Shown: positions 53,704-63,576, counted from the stretch's first letter. The stretch is 64,000 nucleotides of DNA from Gammaproteobacteria bacterium (GCA_025358295.1 JANYJY010000046.1:1-64000); one strand, 5' to 3'. Program-made: numbers and translations. The notes: generated by a model not told the origin, from the sequence alone.

Positions 53704-54621
53704 TCAAGTTCGATATATCGAAATTTGCGCCGCTTGGCCTGCGCTTCGCGCGGCGCGAAACATCCCTTCTGAATTGAATTCCATCGCGATCTCGCCTTGA
53801 CGGTCGATCGCAATGACTCCTCCCTCGCCATTCAGGGCCGGAAGTTCCTCGAACACGACTTCGCGTACGGCCTCGCGCAATGGGCGGCCGCCGAAGCGCA
53901 TCCGCGCGCAAATGTCGTGCGCCACCGCGGCGCGAATGAATATTTCGCCGTGCCCCGTAGCCGATACTGCGCAGGAGCGATCGTCAGCGTAGGTGCCCGC
54001 ACCGATGATGGGCGAATCACCGATGCGGTTATAGCGCTTACCCGTCATGCCGCCGGTGGATGTGGCGGCAGCCAGGTGGCCGGCCTCGTCCAGCGCGACC
54101 GCGCCCACCGTACCTATGTGTGAGATGGTCAAGGCAGAGAGCCCGGTGTCGCCAGCACGGATCCTTTCAAGTTGGCGCCACCGCTCCGGCGTATAAAAAT
54201 AACTGCGTGGCACCAGTGCAAATCCGCGACTGAGGGCGAATTCCTCGGCACCCGTGCCGCTCAGCATGACGTAGTCGGAATGCTCCATGACGGTGCGCGC
54301 CAATTCGATCGGGTTCCTGATATGGGTTACGCCGCAAACCGCTCCGGCCCTGAGTGAGCTGCCGTCCATGATTGCGGCATCCAATTCGTTGCCGCCGTCG
54401 TGGGTGAACACCGAGCCCCGTCCGGCGTTGAACAGAGGATTATCCTCGAGGTTGACGACGGCGCGCGTGACGGCCTCCAGGCTCGTCCCTCCGCCCTGCA
54501 GCACCGCATAGCCGGCATCGAGCGCCGCCGCCAGCGCGGCGCGATATTCCAACTCTCGTTCCGCGCTCATTTCTGTTCGCGGCATGGTACCCGCTCCGCC
54601 GTGAATCGCTAGCCCGAACAT
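53704..54621 (-). CDS. Isoaspartyl peptidase / L-asparaginase (Ntn hydrolase)
   Basis: 305 residues. The N-terminal IHGGAGTMPR is the family mark, and autocleavage occurs before the nucleophile Thr171 in SHIGTVGAVAL. The substrate segments TGGMTGKRYNRIGDSPIIGAGTYAD and SATGHGE are intact. The enzyme hydrolyses beta-aspartyl (isoaspartyl) dipeptides and asparagine. The protein is slightly shorter than E. coli IaaA (321). It is divergent from pyc, with 53 bases between starts. Confidence 0.9.
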   Translation of the reverse strand: MFGLAIHGGAGTMPRTEMSAERELEYRAALAAALDAGYAVLQGGGTSLEAVTRAVVNLEDNPLFNAGRGSVFTHDGGNELDAAIMDGSSLRAGAVCGVTHIRNPIELARTVMEHSDYVMLSGTGAEEFALSRGFALVPRSYFYTPERWRQLERIRAGDTGLSALTISHIGTVGAVALDEAGHLAAATSTGGMTGKRYNRIGDSPIIGAGTYADDRSCAVSATGHGEIFIRAAVAHDICARMRFGGRPLREAVREVVFEELPALNGEGGVIAIDRQGEIAMEFNSEGMFRAARSAGQAAQISIYRT

Positions 54622-54674
54622 GTATGTGTGATCCTCTGGTCGGTCCGACGCCGCAAGGCTATCATCATTCTCCG

Positions 54675-57600
54675 ATGAATCTATTTCCCAAGACAGGGGC
54701 CATCAAAAGCCTGCTCATTGCCAACCGCGGTGAGATCGCCATTCGCGTGATGCGCGCCGCCACCGAACTCGGCATTCGCACGATTGCCATTCATTCGCAA
54801 GAAGATCGCTTCTCGCTGCACCGAACCAAGGCGGACGAAAGCTACCTGGTCGGGGACGGCAAGGGCCCGATCGAGGCTTACCTCGACATTGATGACATCA
54901 TCCGTATCGCCAAGGAGGCGCGGGCCGACGCCGTTCATCCGGGCTATGGCTTCCTCTCGGAGAGCCCTGAGTTCGCCGAAGCCTGTGCCGCGGCTGACAT
55001 AATTTTCGTAGGACCTCTGCCCGATACCATGCGCAGATTGGGCAACAAGGTCGAGGCCCGCAATTTGGCTGCCGAAGCGGGGGTGCCGGTGATGCCAGCG
55101 ACGCCCCCATTGCCGGCCGACGAGGCGCAGGTGCTCGCCATGGCCCACGCCGTGGGATTTCCGGTGATGCTCAAGGCAAGCTGGGGCGGCGGCGGCCGCG
55201 GCATGCGCATCGTCGAGGACGACCGCGAGCTGACCGAGACGGTGGCGGCCGCGAGACGCGAAGCCAAGGCGGCATTCGGCAAGGACGAGGTGTATCTCGA
55301 GAAGCTGATCCGGCGCGCTCGGCATGTGGAAGTGCAGATCCTGGGCGACTCGCACGGCAATCTCGTGCACCTGTTCGAACGCGACTGCACGGTACAGCGG
55401 CGCAATCAAAAAGTGGTCGAACGCGCGCCGGCGGCGTTTCTCACGGAACAGCAGCGCAGCGAACTCTGCGAGGCGGCGTTGAAGATCGGCCGGGCGGTGC
55501 AGTATCGCGCCGCAGGCACGGTCGAGTTTCTGCAGGATGCCGACACCGGCCGGTTTTATTTCATCGAGGTCAATCCGCGCATTCAAGTGGAGCATACGGT
55601 GACCGAGTGCGTGACTGGAATCGACCTGGTCAAGGCGCAGATTCGGATCTCCGCGGGCGCGCGGATCGGCACCCCAGAGAGCGGCGTTCCGCGGCAGGAA
55701 GATATTCGCGTCAACGCCCATGCTTTGCAATGCCGCGTCACGACCGAGGATTCGGAAAACAATTTCGTGCCGGACTACGGCCGCATCACGGCCTATCGCA
55801 GCCCGGCGGGTTTCGGCATACGGCTCGACGCGGGGACCGCCTATGCCGGCGCCATCATCACGCGCTTCTACGATTCTTTGCTGGTCAAGGTGACCGCGTG
55901 GTCACCGACTCCGGAGGAGACCATCGCGCGGATGCACCGCGCGCTGTGGGAGTTCCGAATTCGCGGCGTGGTCACCAATTTGCGGTTCCTCGACCAGCTG
56001 ATCACGCATCCGCGGTTTGCCTCGGCTGATTACACCACGAAGTTCATCGATCAATCTCCCGAGCTGTTCCGCAGTCCGCGCAAGCGCGATCGGGCGACCC
56101 GGCTGCTTGGTTTCATCGGCGATGTCATCGTCAACGGAAATCCCGAGGTGAAGGGCAGAGCGCGGCCCAAGCAGCCGGTATTCCCCCGTCTGCCGCGTGC
56201 CGCCCTGGGTACGCCGCTTGCCGGCAGCAAGCAAAAGCTCGACGAACTGGGAGCGGAGAAGTTTGCGGATTGGATGTTGCAACAGTCCCGCGTCCTGCTT
56301 ACAGATACAAGCATGCGCGACGCGCATCAGTCCCTGCTGGCTACCCGGTTCCGCACCCAGGATATGGCGCTGATCGCGCCGTATTATGCGGACTTGCTGC
56401 CGCAGCTATTCTCCGTGGAATGCTGGGGCGGGGCGACCTTCGATGTCGCCATGCGGTTCCTGCGCGAAGATCCGTGGGCGCGGCTCGCCGCATTTCGCGA
56501 AGCCATGCCCAATCTGCTGCTGCAGATGCTGTTTCGATCGGCCAATGCCGTCGGCTACACAAACTATCCCGACAACGTCGTCCGGCATTTCGTCGGACGG
56601 GCGGCCGATGCCGGCATAGACGTGTTTAGGGTATTCGACTGCTTGAACTGGACGGAGAACATGAAAGTCGCGGTGGAGGCGGTGCGGGATTCCGGCCGGC
56701 TTTGCGAGGCGGCGATCTGCTATTCCGGCAATCTCACTAATCCTCGTGAGACCAAGTACGACTTGAAGTATTACATCAAGATTGCCAAGGAGCTGCGCGC
56801 CATGGGCGCCCATGTACTGGCGATCAAGGACATGGGCGGTCTGTGTCAGCCGCGGGCCGCGTCCGCGCTCGTCAGGGCGCTCAAGGAAGAAGTGGGCCTT
56901 CCGATTCACTTCCACACGCATGACACGAGCGGCATCGCGGCGGCCAGTGTGCTTGCGGCCGTTGAGGCCGGCGCCGATGCCGTGGACGGGGCGATCGATG
57001 CCCTGTCCGGCTTGACCTCGCAGCCCAATCTCGGATCGCTCGTTGAAGCGCTGCGCTTTGGTCCTCGCGACACGGGGCTCGACGCCGACAAGATGCGGGT
57101 GATTTCGACCTACTGGGAACAGGTAAGGCGCGGCTACACGGCGTTCGAAAGCGATATTCGCGCCGGTGCCTCGGAGGTTTACGTGCACGGCATGCCCGGC
57201 GGGCAGTACACCAACTTGCGCGAGCAGGCGCGCTCGCTTGGGATCGACGAGCACCGCTGGCCTGAAGTCGCACGCGCCTATGCCGAAGTCAATGACATGT
57301 TCGGCGATATCATCAAGGTAACGCCCACCTCCAAGGTGGTCGGAGACATGGCCATCACCATGGTGACGAGCGCTTTGACCCGGGAGGCGGTACTCGATCC
57401 CGCGGTGGAGATTGCATTTCCCGACTCGGTCGTGAGCTTGTTTCGCGGCGATCTGGGCCAACCGGTCGGTGGCTTTCCCGCAGAGCTGCAGAAAAAAGTG
57501 CTGGGCGGCAAGCCACCGCTCACCGTTCGCCCGGGGGAATTGTTGCCGCCCGCAGACCTCGCGGCCGAGCGCGAAAAAGCGGAAGCTAAGGTGGGCCGTG

Positions 57601-58136
57601 CGATCAGCGACGATGAGCTCGCGTCCTACCTGATGTATCCGAAGGTATTCGTCGACTATGCGGCTGATCGTGCCGCGTATGGTGATGTCAGTGCGCTGCC
57701 CACCGCTGTGTTCTTTTATGGAATGGAATCCGGCCAAGAGATCAATATCGACATCGAGCGAGGTAAGACGCTGATCGTGCGCTATGTCACCACTAGCGAC
57801 CCGCACGAGGATGGTACGCGGACGGTGTTCTTCGAATTGAACGGTCAGCCGCGGCCGATTCGTGCCGCGGATCGCAGCCAGGTGGCGAAGAGGCCGCCGC
57901 GGCGCAAGGTTGAGCCCGGCAACGCCGCACATGTGGGCGCCCCCATGCCCGGCACCATTGCCACCGTACCGGTGCATATCGGGCAAAAAATGGGCAAAGG
58001 CGAGGCGTTACTGACATTGGAAGCGATGAAGATGGAGACCACCGTGCGCGCGGACCGCGACGGGGTCATCAAGGAAATCCTGGCCCGCCCCGGCTTGCAG
58101 GTCGATACCAAGGATTTGCTGATCGCTTTCGAATAG
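54675..58136 (+). CDS. pyc: Pyruvate carboxylase
   Basis: Biotin enzyme adding CO2 to pyruvate to give oxaloacetate. 1153 residues in one chain, the full multi-domain length: biotin carboxylase (about 1-460, with GGGGRGMRIV and HVEVQILGD), carboxyltransferase (about 530-800, starting LTDTSMRDAHQSLLATR), the allosteric/PT region, and the C-terminal biotin carboxyl carrier domain with EAMKMET (biotin on Lys1119). Start ATG 54675 is chosen since MNLFPKTGAIKSLLIANRGEIA fits the family. Confidence 0.95.
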   Translation: MNLFPKTGAIKSLLIANRGEIAIRVMRAATELGIRTIAIHSQEDRFSLHRTKADESYLVGDGKGPIEAYLDIDDIIRIAKEARADAVHPGYGFLSESPEFAEACAAADIIFVGPLPDTMRRLGNKVEARNLAAEAGVPVMPATPPLPADEAQVLAMAHAVGFPVMLKASWGGGGRGMRIVEDDRELTETVAAARREAKAAFGKDEVYLEKLIRRARHVEVQILGDSHGNLVHLFERDCTVQRRNQKVVERAPAAFLTEQQRSELCEAALKIGRAVQYRAAGTVEFLQDADTGRFYFIEVNPRIQVEHTVTECVTGIDLVKAQIRISAGARIGTPESGVPRQEDIRVNAHALQCRVTTEDSENNFVPDYGRITAYRSPAGFGIRLDAGTAYAGAIITRFYDSLLVKVTAWSPTPEETIARMHRALWEFRIRGVVTNLRFLDQLITHPRFASADYTTKFIDQSPELFRSPRKRDRATRLLGFIGDVIVNGNPEVKGRARPKQPVFPRLPRAALGTPLAGSKQKLDELGAEKFADWMLQQSRVLLTDTSMRDAHQSLLATRFRTQDMALIAPYYADLLPQLFSVECWGGATFDVAMRFLREDPWARLAAFREAMPNLLLQMLFRSANAVGYTNYPDNVVRHFVGRAADAGIDVFRVFDCLNWTENMKVAVEAVRDSGRLCEAAICYSGNLTNPRETKYDLKYYIKIAKELRAMGAHVLAIKDMGGLCQPRAASALVRALKEEVGLPIHFHTHDTSGIAAASVLAAVEAGADAVDGAIDALSGLTSQPNLGSLVEALRFGPRDTGLDADKMRVISTYWEQVRRGYTAFESDIRAGASEVYVHGMPGGQYTNLREQARSLGIDEHRWPEVARAYAEVNDMFGDIIKVTPTSKVVGDMAITMVTSALTREAVLDPAVEIAFPDSVVSLFRGDLGQPVGGFPAELQKKVLGGKPPLTVRPGELLPPADLAAEREKAEAKVGRAISDDELASYLMYPKVFVDYAADRAAYGDVSALPTAVFFYGMESGQEINIDIERGKTLIVRYVTTSDPHEDGTRTVFFELNGQPRPIRAADRSQVAKRPPRRKVEPGNAAHVGAPMPGTIATVPVHIGQKMGKGEALLTLEAMKMETTVRADRDGVIKEILARPGLQVDTKDLLIAFE

Positions 58137-58182
58137 CCCTAAGCCGACGATCGGCCTGCCGCCCAGCGGGATGCCGCCCAGC

Positions 58183-58503
58183 CTAGCCCTGACGCTGTGG
58201 GACGGTGACCTGCAGACCGTCTAGTGCGGCCGTGACATGAATCTGGCAACTGAGGCGGCTATTGGCGCGGGGCTCCCAGGCCGATTCCAGCATGCCCTCT
58301 TCCATGTCCTCGCGTGATTCGAGCTGTGCGAGCCAAGCGGGATCTATGTATACGTGGCAGGTCGCGCAGGCGCAGGCGCCGCCGCATTGCGCCAGGATTC
58401 CCTGCACGCCGTTCTGGCGTGCCGCCTCCATCAACGTGATGCCTGCAGGCGCATCTATTTCACGCCGCCGGCCGTCCGGCTCCGTGAATACGATTTTGGG
58501 CAT
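58183..58503 (-). CDS. 2Fe-2S ferredoxin (adrenodoxin/P450 type)
   Basis: 106 residues. The cluster ligands are Cys40, Cys46, Cys49 and Cys86 (spacing C-x5-C-x2-C-x36-C), the adrenodoxin/putidaredoxin pattern. It is coupled to the ferredoxin reductase gene: its ATG overlaps the reductase stop by one base. It is an electron carrier for a monooxygenase. No P450 gene is in the window, so it could serve the Rieske oxygenases at 32-36 kb or an unlinked enzyme. Confidence 0.92.
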   Translation of the reverse strand: MPKIVFTEPDGRRREIDAPAGITLMEAARQNGVQGILAQCGGACACATCHVYIDPAWLAQLESREDMEEGMLESAWEPRANSRLSCQIHVTAALDGLQVTVPQRQG

Positions 58504-59717
58504 CAGACCGCTTCTTTGAGCGCACAGTTACCGTCCGCTATTTTTTCTGGGTTCAACAAAGTGCGCTCGGCGATGAGCTTGCGCGCCGCCATGTAATCCT
58601 TCGAATGGTTGATGGCTTCCACTGCCAGCAATTCCCGACCCTTGAGGTAGCACACGCTGAAGCTGCGCGAGGCCGGATCGCCACGCACTATCTGTCTGTC
58701 ATGGTCTTGCGAGAGACCGACAATGAGCAATTTGTTGTCGAATTGGTCGGACCAAAACCAAGGCACTCGATCATGCACGGTCGGTCGGTCGAGCATATTG
58801 AGCGCTGCGGTTTTCGCCTGTTCAAATGCATTATCCACGGATTCCAGGCGCATGCGACGGCCATAATGCGGCGACGGGTGGTTGGTGCAGTCGCCGGCGG
58901 CAAAGATTGCGGCATCGCTGGTGCGGCAGTGTTCATCCACCACAATGCCGTTGTCGCAGGCCAGTCCGGCCGCGCTTGCAATGTCCGTGGCCGCAACGGC
59001 GCCGACGCCGACGACGATGAGATCGGCGGCATGGCTTTTGCCGTCGGCACACACTACTCGCTCGACCCGGCCCGCACCTTCGAGGCCGACCACCCGTGTG
59101 TCGCAATGGATACGCACGCCATGCGAGGCGTGTTCGTCGGAAAAATATGTCGACACGCTGGGCGCAACGACTCGATTCATGATGCGGTCGGCCATCTCCA
59201 GCACGGTGACTTCGCAGCCCATTTTGATGCCGGTCGCCGCGGTCTCGAGTCCGATATAGCCGCCGCCGATGATCACGACGCGCGCCAGCGGCTTGAGGCC
59301 CGCCTGAATGGCTCCCACATCCGCGATGCCCCGCAAATAGTGAACTCCCGCTAGATCGGCACCGGGGCAGGTCAAGCGTCGCGAGGCTGCACCCAGACAG
59401 AGCAGCAATCGGTCATAGCTCAACGTCTCGCCGTCTGCCAGTGCCACCTGCCGCGCCTGAGCATCGAGGCGAACCGCCCGCTGGCCTAATTTGAGCTCGA
59501 TTCGGTGTTCGTCATAGAAAGAGCGATGCCGGAACAGCAGGCGATCGGCAGCCATTTCACCCGACAGATATTTCTTCGACAGCGGCGGCCGCTGGTAGGG
59601 CAATTCCGGCTCGTCGCCGATCAAAACGATACGGCCGCCGAAGCCCTCCCGTCGGAGCGTGTCAATGGCCTGCGCACCGGCCTGGCCCCCGCCTATGATG
59701 AGAATGGTCGAGATCAT
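58503..59717 (-). CDS. NAD(P)H:ferredoxin reductase (FAD-dependent)
   Basis: 404 residues from ATG 59717. FAD motif ILIIGGGQAGAQAIDTLRREG, second dinucleotide motif VVIIGGGYIGLETAATG, and IFAAGDCTNHP near 295. This matches the putidaredoxin/rubredoxin-reductase family, which pairs with P450- or Rieske-type ferredoxins. It overlaps the ferredoxin gene at one base, so the two make a complete electron-transfer module. Confidence 0.92.
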   Translation of the reverse strand: MISTILIIGGGQAGAQAIDTLRREGFGGRIVLIGDEPELPYQRPPLSKKYLSGEMAADRLLFRHRSFYDEHRIELKLGQRAVRLDAQARQVALADGETLSYDRLLLCLGAASRRLTCPGADLAGVHYLRGIADVGAIQAGLKPLARVVIIGGGYIGLETAATGIKMGCEVTVLEMADRIMNRVVAPSVSTYFSDEHASHGVRIHCDTRVVGLEGAGRVERVVCADGKSHAADLIVVGVGAVAATDIASAAGLACDNGIVVDEHCRTSDAAIFAAGDCTNHPSPHYGRRMRLESVDNAFEQAKTAALNMLDRPTVHDRVPWFWSDQFDNKLLIVGLSQDHDRQIVRGDPASRSFSVCYLKGRELLAVEAINHSKDYMAARKLIAERTLLNPEKIADGNCALKEAV

Positions 59718-59890
59718 TGGATTCCTTGAAATTCCCCGCAGCACCCGCGGGCACGCCTTTATAGCGGTTCAGGGGGCTCTCTGAAAGGGCGGATTCGCAG
59801 TTGTCCCCCCCCAAACCCGGGTACCCCAAACATATGGCCGTGCCTGTTGCGCCCAATCGTAATAGTATTGTCGCGACGGCCTCAGGTTGA

Positions 59891-60241
<351 letters not shown>

Positions 60242-60253
60242 CGGTTTAGTCGG

Positions 60254-61933
60254 ATGAGGCTATCCGACGGCTCTCGACTGATTTTGGCCTCGGTGCTGAC
60301 CGCGGCGATCTGTCATCCGGGAAACGCCGCGCGATTGACCGACCTGGAACATACCAGTATCGGGGAACCGCGCGCCGCGAATCTACCCAGCGATTCGACT
60401 CTGGAAGCGAACGGCGCCGTCATCGGCAGCATCGAAATAGATGCTCGAAACATCTTCAATACCGGCGATGCACGCGAGAACAATGGCCTGTTTCGCCTCG
60501 CGAATGAGCTGCACATTCGCACCAAGCACGCGACCATCCGCGCGCAGTTGCTGTTTGCGAGCGGCGATAAGTATCTTGCGCGCAGGCTGGCGGAAACGGA
60601 GCGAGCGCTGCGCAAGCTGCCCTACGTTTATGACGCGCGGGTGGTGCCGCTGCGTTATGTCGACGGCAAAGTCGACATCAAGGTCATCACCAAGGACGTC
60701 TGGACCTTAAGTCCGGGAATTTCCTTCGGCCGCGCCGGCGGTACCAACGATACCAAGTTCAACCTTCAAGACACGAATTTCCTGGGTTGGGGCAAGACGC
60801 TGCAGGTGTCGCACGGCAGCACCGTGGATCGCACCACCAACACAGTGGCGTGGACGGACCCTAACATCCTGGGATCCCGGTGGAATTCGGATCTCACCTA
60901 CGAGAATTCAAGTGACGGTTCGCAACGCACCGTGCAGGTCACCCGCCCCTTTTATTCATTGGATGCTCTGTGGAGCACCAAGATAGCGGCGTCGAAATTC
61001 GACCGCACCATTTCGCGCTACGACCAGGGCGACATCGTCGATCAATTCAACGACAACGAGACCTCATACGAATTGAGCGGTGGACTCTCGCGCGGCCTGG
61101 TGGACGGCTGGACCAAACGACTGACATTCGGTGTGCGCTACGACCGCAACCTGTTCCTGCCCACGCCGAACACTTCGATGCCGGCGCAGCAATTGCCTCC
61201 GAATCGAACCCTGTCATATCCCTTCGTCGGGTTCGACATTCTTCAGGACAAATACAAGAAAGTCGGCGACCAGAACCAGATCGGGCGAACCGAGGACCTC
61301 TATTTCGGCACTGAAATCAAAGGTGAAGTGGGGTACTCGAGCGAAGCGTTCGGGGCGGACCGTAATGGCGTCATGCTGGCGGCAAAGGCGTTGCGCGGAA
61401 TCGAATTGGACGAGTATCAACAGCTTTTTCTAACCGGCGATTTCTCCTCGCGCATCGAAGACGGCCGGGCCAGGAATTTGATCGCCGACGCCGGCGCCAA
61501 GTACTACTGGCGCTGGCGGCCGGACTGGCTGCTCTATGCCTCGATTTCAGGTACGGTCACGGATGCGCTGGATCCCGAGATGCAGCTGCTGCTGGGCGGC
61601 GACAATGGCCTGCGCGGTTACCCGCTGCGCTACGAGTCCGGTACTTCGCGGGCGCTGCTTACCGTGGAGCAACGTGCATTCACCGATTGGTTTCCCTTCC
61701 GGCTCGTTCGTGTGGGGGCGGCAGTCTTCGCCGACGTCGGTCGAACCTGGGGTAACGGCGTGATCGGCAATAGCGACCCAGGGCTGCTGCGTGACGTGGG
61801 ATTTGGCTTGCGGCTCGGTAATTCACGCACCGGCTTGGGCAATGTGCTGCATATCGACTTTGCCTTCCCACTCAATAATATTGCGGGAATTCAAAAATTC
61901 CAATTCCTGGTGCAAACGATGCAAAGCTTCTAG
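60254..61933 (+). CDS. POTRA-domain outer-membrane beta-barrel protein (surface antigen family)
   Basis: 559 residues. A signal peptide (cleavage near NAAR) is followed by a linker, one POTRA-like domain (about 75-145: RRLAETERALRKLPYVYDARVVPLRYVDGKVDIKVIT) and a beta-rich C-terminal region of the bacterial surface antigen (BamA/TamA-like) family, with GGDNGLRGYPLRYESG near 450 and a terminal FQFLVQTMQSF. It ends in Phe, the outer-membrane-protein pattern. It probably inserts or translocates proteins or lipids. It follows P-II by 12 bases. Confidence 0.85.
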   Translation: MRLSDGSRLILASVLTAAICHPGNAARLTDLEHTSIGEPRAANLPSDSTLEANGAVIGSIEIDARNIFNTGDARENNGLFRLANELHIRTKHATIRAQLLFASGDKYLARRLAETERALRKLPYVYDARVVPLRYVDGKVDIKVITKDVWTLSPGISFGRAGGTNDTKFNLQDTNFLGWGKTLQVSHGSTVDRTTNTVAWTDPNILGSRWNSDLTYENSSDGSQRTVQVTRPFYSLDALWSTKIAASKFDRTISRYDQGDIVDQFNDNETSYELSGGLSRGLVDGWTKRLTFGVRYDRNLFLPTPNTSMPAQQLPPNRTLSYPFVGFDILQDKYKKVGDQNQIGRTEDLYFGTEIKGEVGYSSEAFGADRNGVMLAAKALRGIELDEYQQLFLTGDFSSRIEDGRARNLIADAGAKYYWRWRPDWLLYASISGTVTDALDPEMQLLLGGDNGLRGYPLRYESGTSRALLTVEQRAFTDWFPFRLVRVGAAVFADVGRTWGNGVIGNSDPGLLRDVGFGLRLGNSRTGLGNVLHIDFAFPLNNIAGIQKFQFLVQTMQSF

Positions 61934-62448
61934 TCGGCGGCCTTTTCTCTGGCTGCCGCCGCCTTGCGCCGGCGCGATACAAGCATCAGGAAGCCGATGC
62001 ATACAGCGAAATTGAGCACCCACCACCATAGCTGTCGCGCGGAATTCTTATCTTCGGGCTGACCGATGCCGCCCGCCGCCTGCAACGTGCCCTTGAGCGT
62101 TTCTTGCGCAGCAGCTTGCGCAACCTGAAATTCGACCGCCGCCGCGCCAGGCAAGCTAAGTTCCTTTGCCTGCAAAGTGAAGCTGCCGTCGGCTTCGGCG
62201 GTAGTTGGGTACGCGACGCCGCGCAACACCACGGTAATCACCGCGTCGCGTACGGGCGCGTTATCGATCAACCGGGTCAAGTGAATGGACATGCGGTCGT
62301 TGTGCACCATGCCGACCGCCAGCAGATCGCTGGAGCGCGCCTCTAGTCGGGGCGCTGCCGGGGTCTGCACGGCTGCGCTGCCGGCCCCCGCCGCTGCGCT
62401 CAAGATCACCAGCGCGGCTGCGCGCGATAACGCGGCCGCTTTATTCAA
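61930..62448 (-). CDS. Exported membrane protein, 172 residues, unknown family
   Basis: The best start is TTG 62448, overlapping the stop of DUF4337 (TTGA). The protein has a signal peptide (cleavage near GSAA), a beta-rich region (EARSSDLLAVGMVHNDRMSIHLTRLIDNAPVRDAVITVV...), and a C-terminal transmembrane helix (about 140-160) followed by basic residues (SRRRKAAAARE). It would span the inner membrane with a periplasmic immunoglobulin-like domain. I do not recognise a named family. Coupled to DUF4337, it is probably its partner. Confidence 0.6.
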   Translation of the reverse strand: MNKAAALSRAAALVILSAAAGAGSAAVQTPAAPRLEARSSDLLAVGMVHNDRMSIHLTRLIDNAPVRDAVITVVLRGVAYPTTAEADGSFTLQAKELSLPGAAAVEFQVAQAAAQETLKGTLQAAGGIGQPEDKNSARQLWWWVLNFAVCIGFLMLVSRRRKAAAAREKAAD

Positions 62449-62966
62449 AGCAAGAAGCCCCAGATACCCATTGCGGTACCGGCGGCGCTTGCCAACACGC
62501 CAAAGATAGGAAAGAAGTTCTTGCGCGCCAGGAAGAATAGAGAGCACAGCACGAGTCCCAGCTCGAGCAGGCCTTCGCCGATGTCGAACTTCAAGGCACG
62601 GATCTCTTCGGTCTGGCTTTCGCGGTCCTTTTCTTTGGCAGCGTCCTGAATCGTCTCGGCGTCGGTCGCGTATTTGCTGCTGGCGGCCCGCAGTTTTTCC
62701 ACCGTTGGCCCGCTCTTGGCCGGGTCCGACCCCAGCACTTCGAGCACGTTGATGGTCACCTCGCTGGTATACTGGCGATTCTTCTTGGCCTGGAAATACG
62801 CCCACTCATCATTCGATTCGGTGCGGTGTATGACCGCGTCCGTGTGCGCGCGGTGCGATGCGATGGTGACGACCGACAACAGAATGCCGACCACTCCCAC
62901 CAGAATACCCACGCCCCGGGTGTAGGGATCGGCGACATGTTCGGGTTTGAATTCTATTTCAGGCAT
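62445..62966 (-). CDS. DUF4337 family membrane protein
   Basis: 173 residues: one transmembrane helix near 20-37 (VGILVGVVGILLSVVTIASHR), a long charged helical region about 38-120 (NDEWAYFQAKKNRQ, KYATDAETIQDAAKEKDRES) and two C-terminal helices at about 130-173. This is the DUF4337 layout. Function is unknown. It is coupled by a 4-base overlap to the 172-residue membrane protein downstream and sits between ilvH and the outer-membrane gene. Confidence 0.8.
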   Translation of the reverse strand: MPEIEFKPEHVADPYTRGVGILVGVVGILLSVVTIASHRAHTDAVIHRTESNDEWAYFQAKKNRQYTSEVTINVLEVLGSDPAKSGPTVEKLRAASSKYATDAETIQDAAKEKDRESQTEEIRALKFDIGEGLLELGLVLCSLFFLARKNFFPIFGVLASAAGTAMGIWGFLL

Positions 62967-63011
62967 GGTGCTAAGGTTTCCTTAGAATTAACGTGAAGGA
63001 GTGGCATGCGC

Positions 63012-63512
63012 TCATTTGACGACATGCAGGCGCGGATTGGCACGTGCAATCCCAAGAACGCCGCTGCGCACCACCTCGACGATTTCGCCGAAGGCGGCGA
63101 CGTTGGCGATGAACTCGCCGATCTCGGTTTCGGTGCTGGTGAGTTCTACGATGTAACTTGAGGGATTCGACGACAACACTTTGCCGCCGACGCGGCGCAG
63201 CAGCGTCCCCACCGCCTCGACATGTTCGGCGGCGAGCTGCAATTTTATCAGCAGCAATTCGCGCGCCAGGTGGTCGTCGCTGGTCATGTCCTCGACCGCG
63301 ACGACATCCACGAGCTTCAACAGCTGGGCGTTGATCTGCGCAATCACGTGGTCGGAGCCGGTGGTCACGAGCGTGATGCGCGACACCGTAGGGTCATTGG
63401 TCGGGGCCACCGACAGCGACTCGATATTGTAGCCGCGGCTGGATATGAGGCCGGTAACGCGCGTCAGCGCGCCCGCTTCATTTTGCAAGAGTATTGCGAT
63501 GAGGTGGCGCAT
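63012..63512 (-). CDS. ilvH: Acetolactate synthase small (regulatory) subunit
   Basis: 166 residues. The N-terminal ACT domain (MRHLIAILLQNEAGALTRVTGLISSRGYNIESLSVAPT) and the second ALS_ss_C region from about 85 are complete. It binds valine and activates the catalytic subunit for branched-chain amino acid synthesis. Unusually, it lies on the strand opposite the adjacent large-subunit gene, with only 64 bases between starts. Confidence 0.93.
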   Translation of the reverse strand: MRHLIAILLQNEAGALTRVTGLISSRGYNIESLSVAPTNDPTVSRITLVTTGSDHVIAQINAQLLKLVDVVAVEDMTSDDHLARELLLIKLQLAAEHVEAVGTLLRRVGGKVLSSNPSSYIVELTSTETEIGEFIANVAAFGEIVEVVRSGVLGIARANPRLHVVK

Positions 63513-63576
63513 GGGCCGGTAAGCATACGGGAGGGCGGCACTTGGGCGCCAGGGCGAGAACTGCTAGTCTTTCACC

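Noticed and set aside
58155-58183. Two copies of TGCCGCCCAGC after pyc, considered as an attachment site or repeat element.
   Set aside because: The copies are adjacent, short and not repeated elsewhere that I can see. There are no mobile genes nearby.
59835-59850. A sigma-54-like promoter (TGGC...TTGC) upstream of the P-II gene.
   Set aside because: The spacing between the GG and GC elements is 11 bases instead of 10, and the central bases do not match. The position is plausible, but the motif is too weak to claim.
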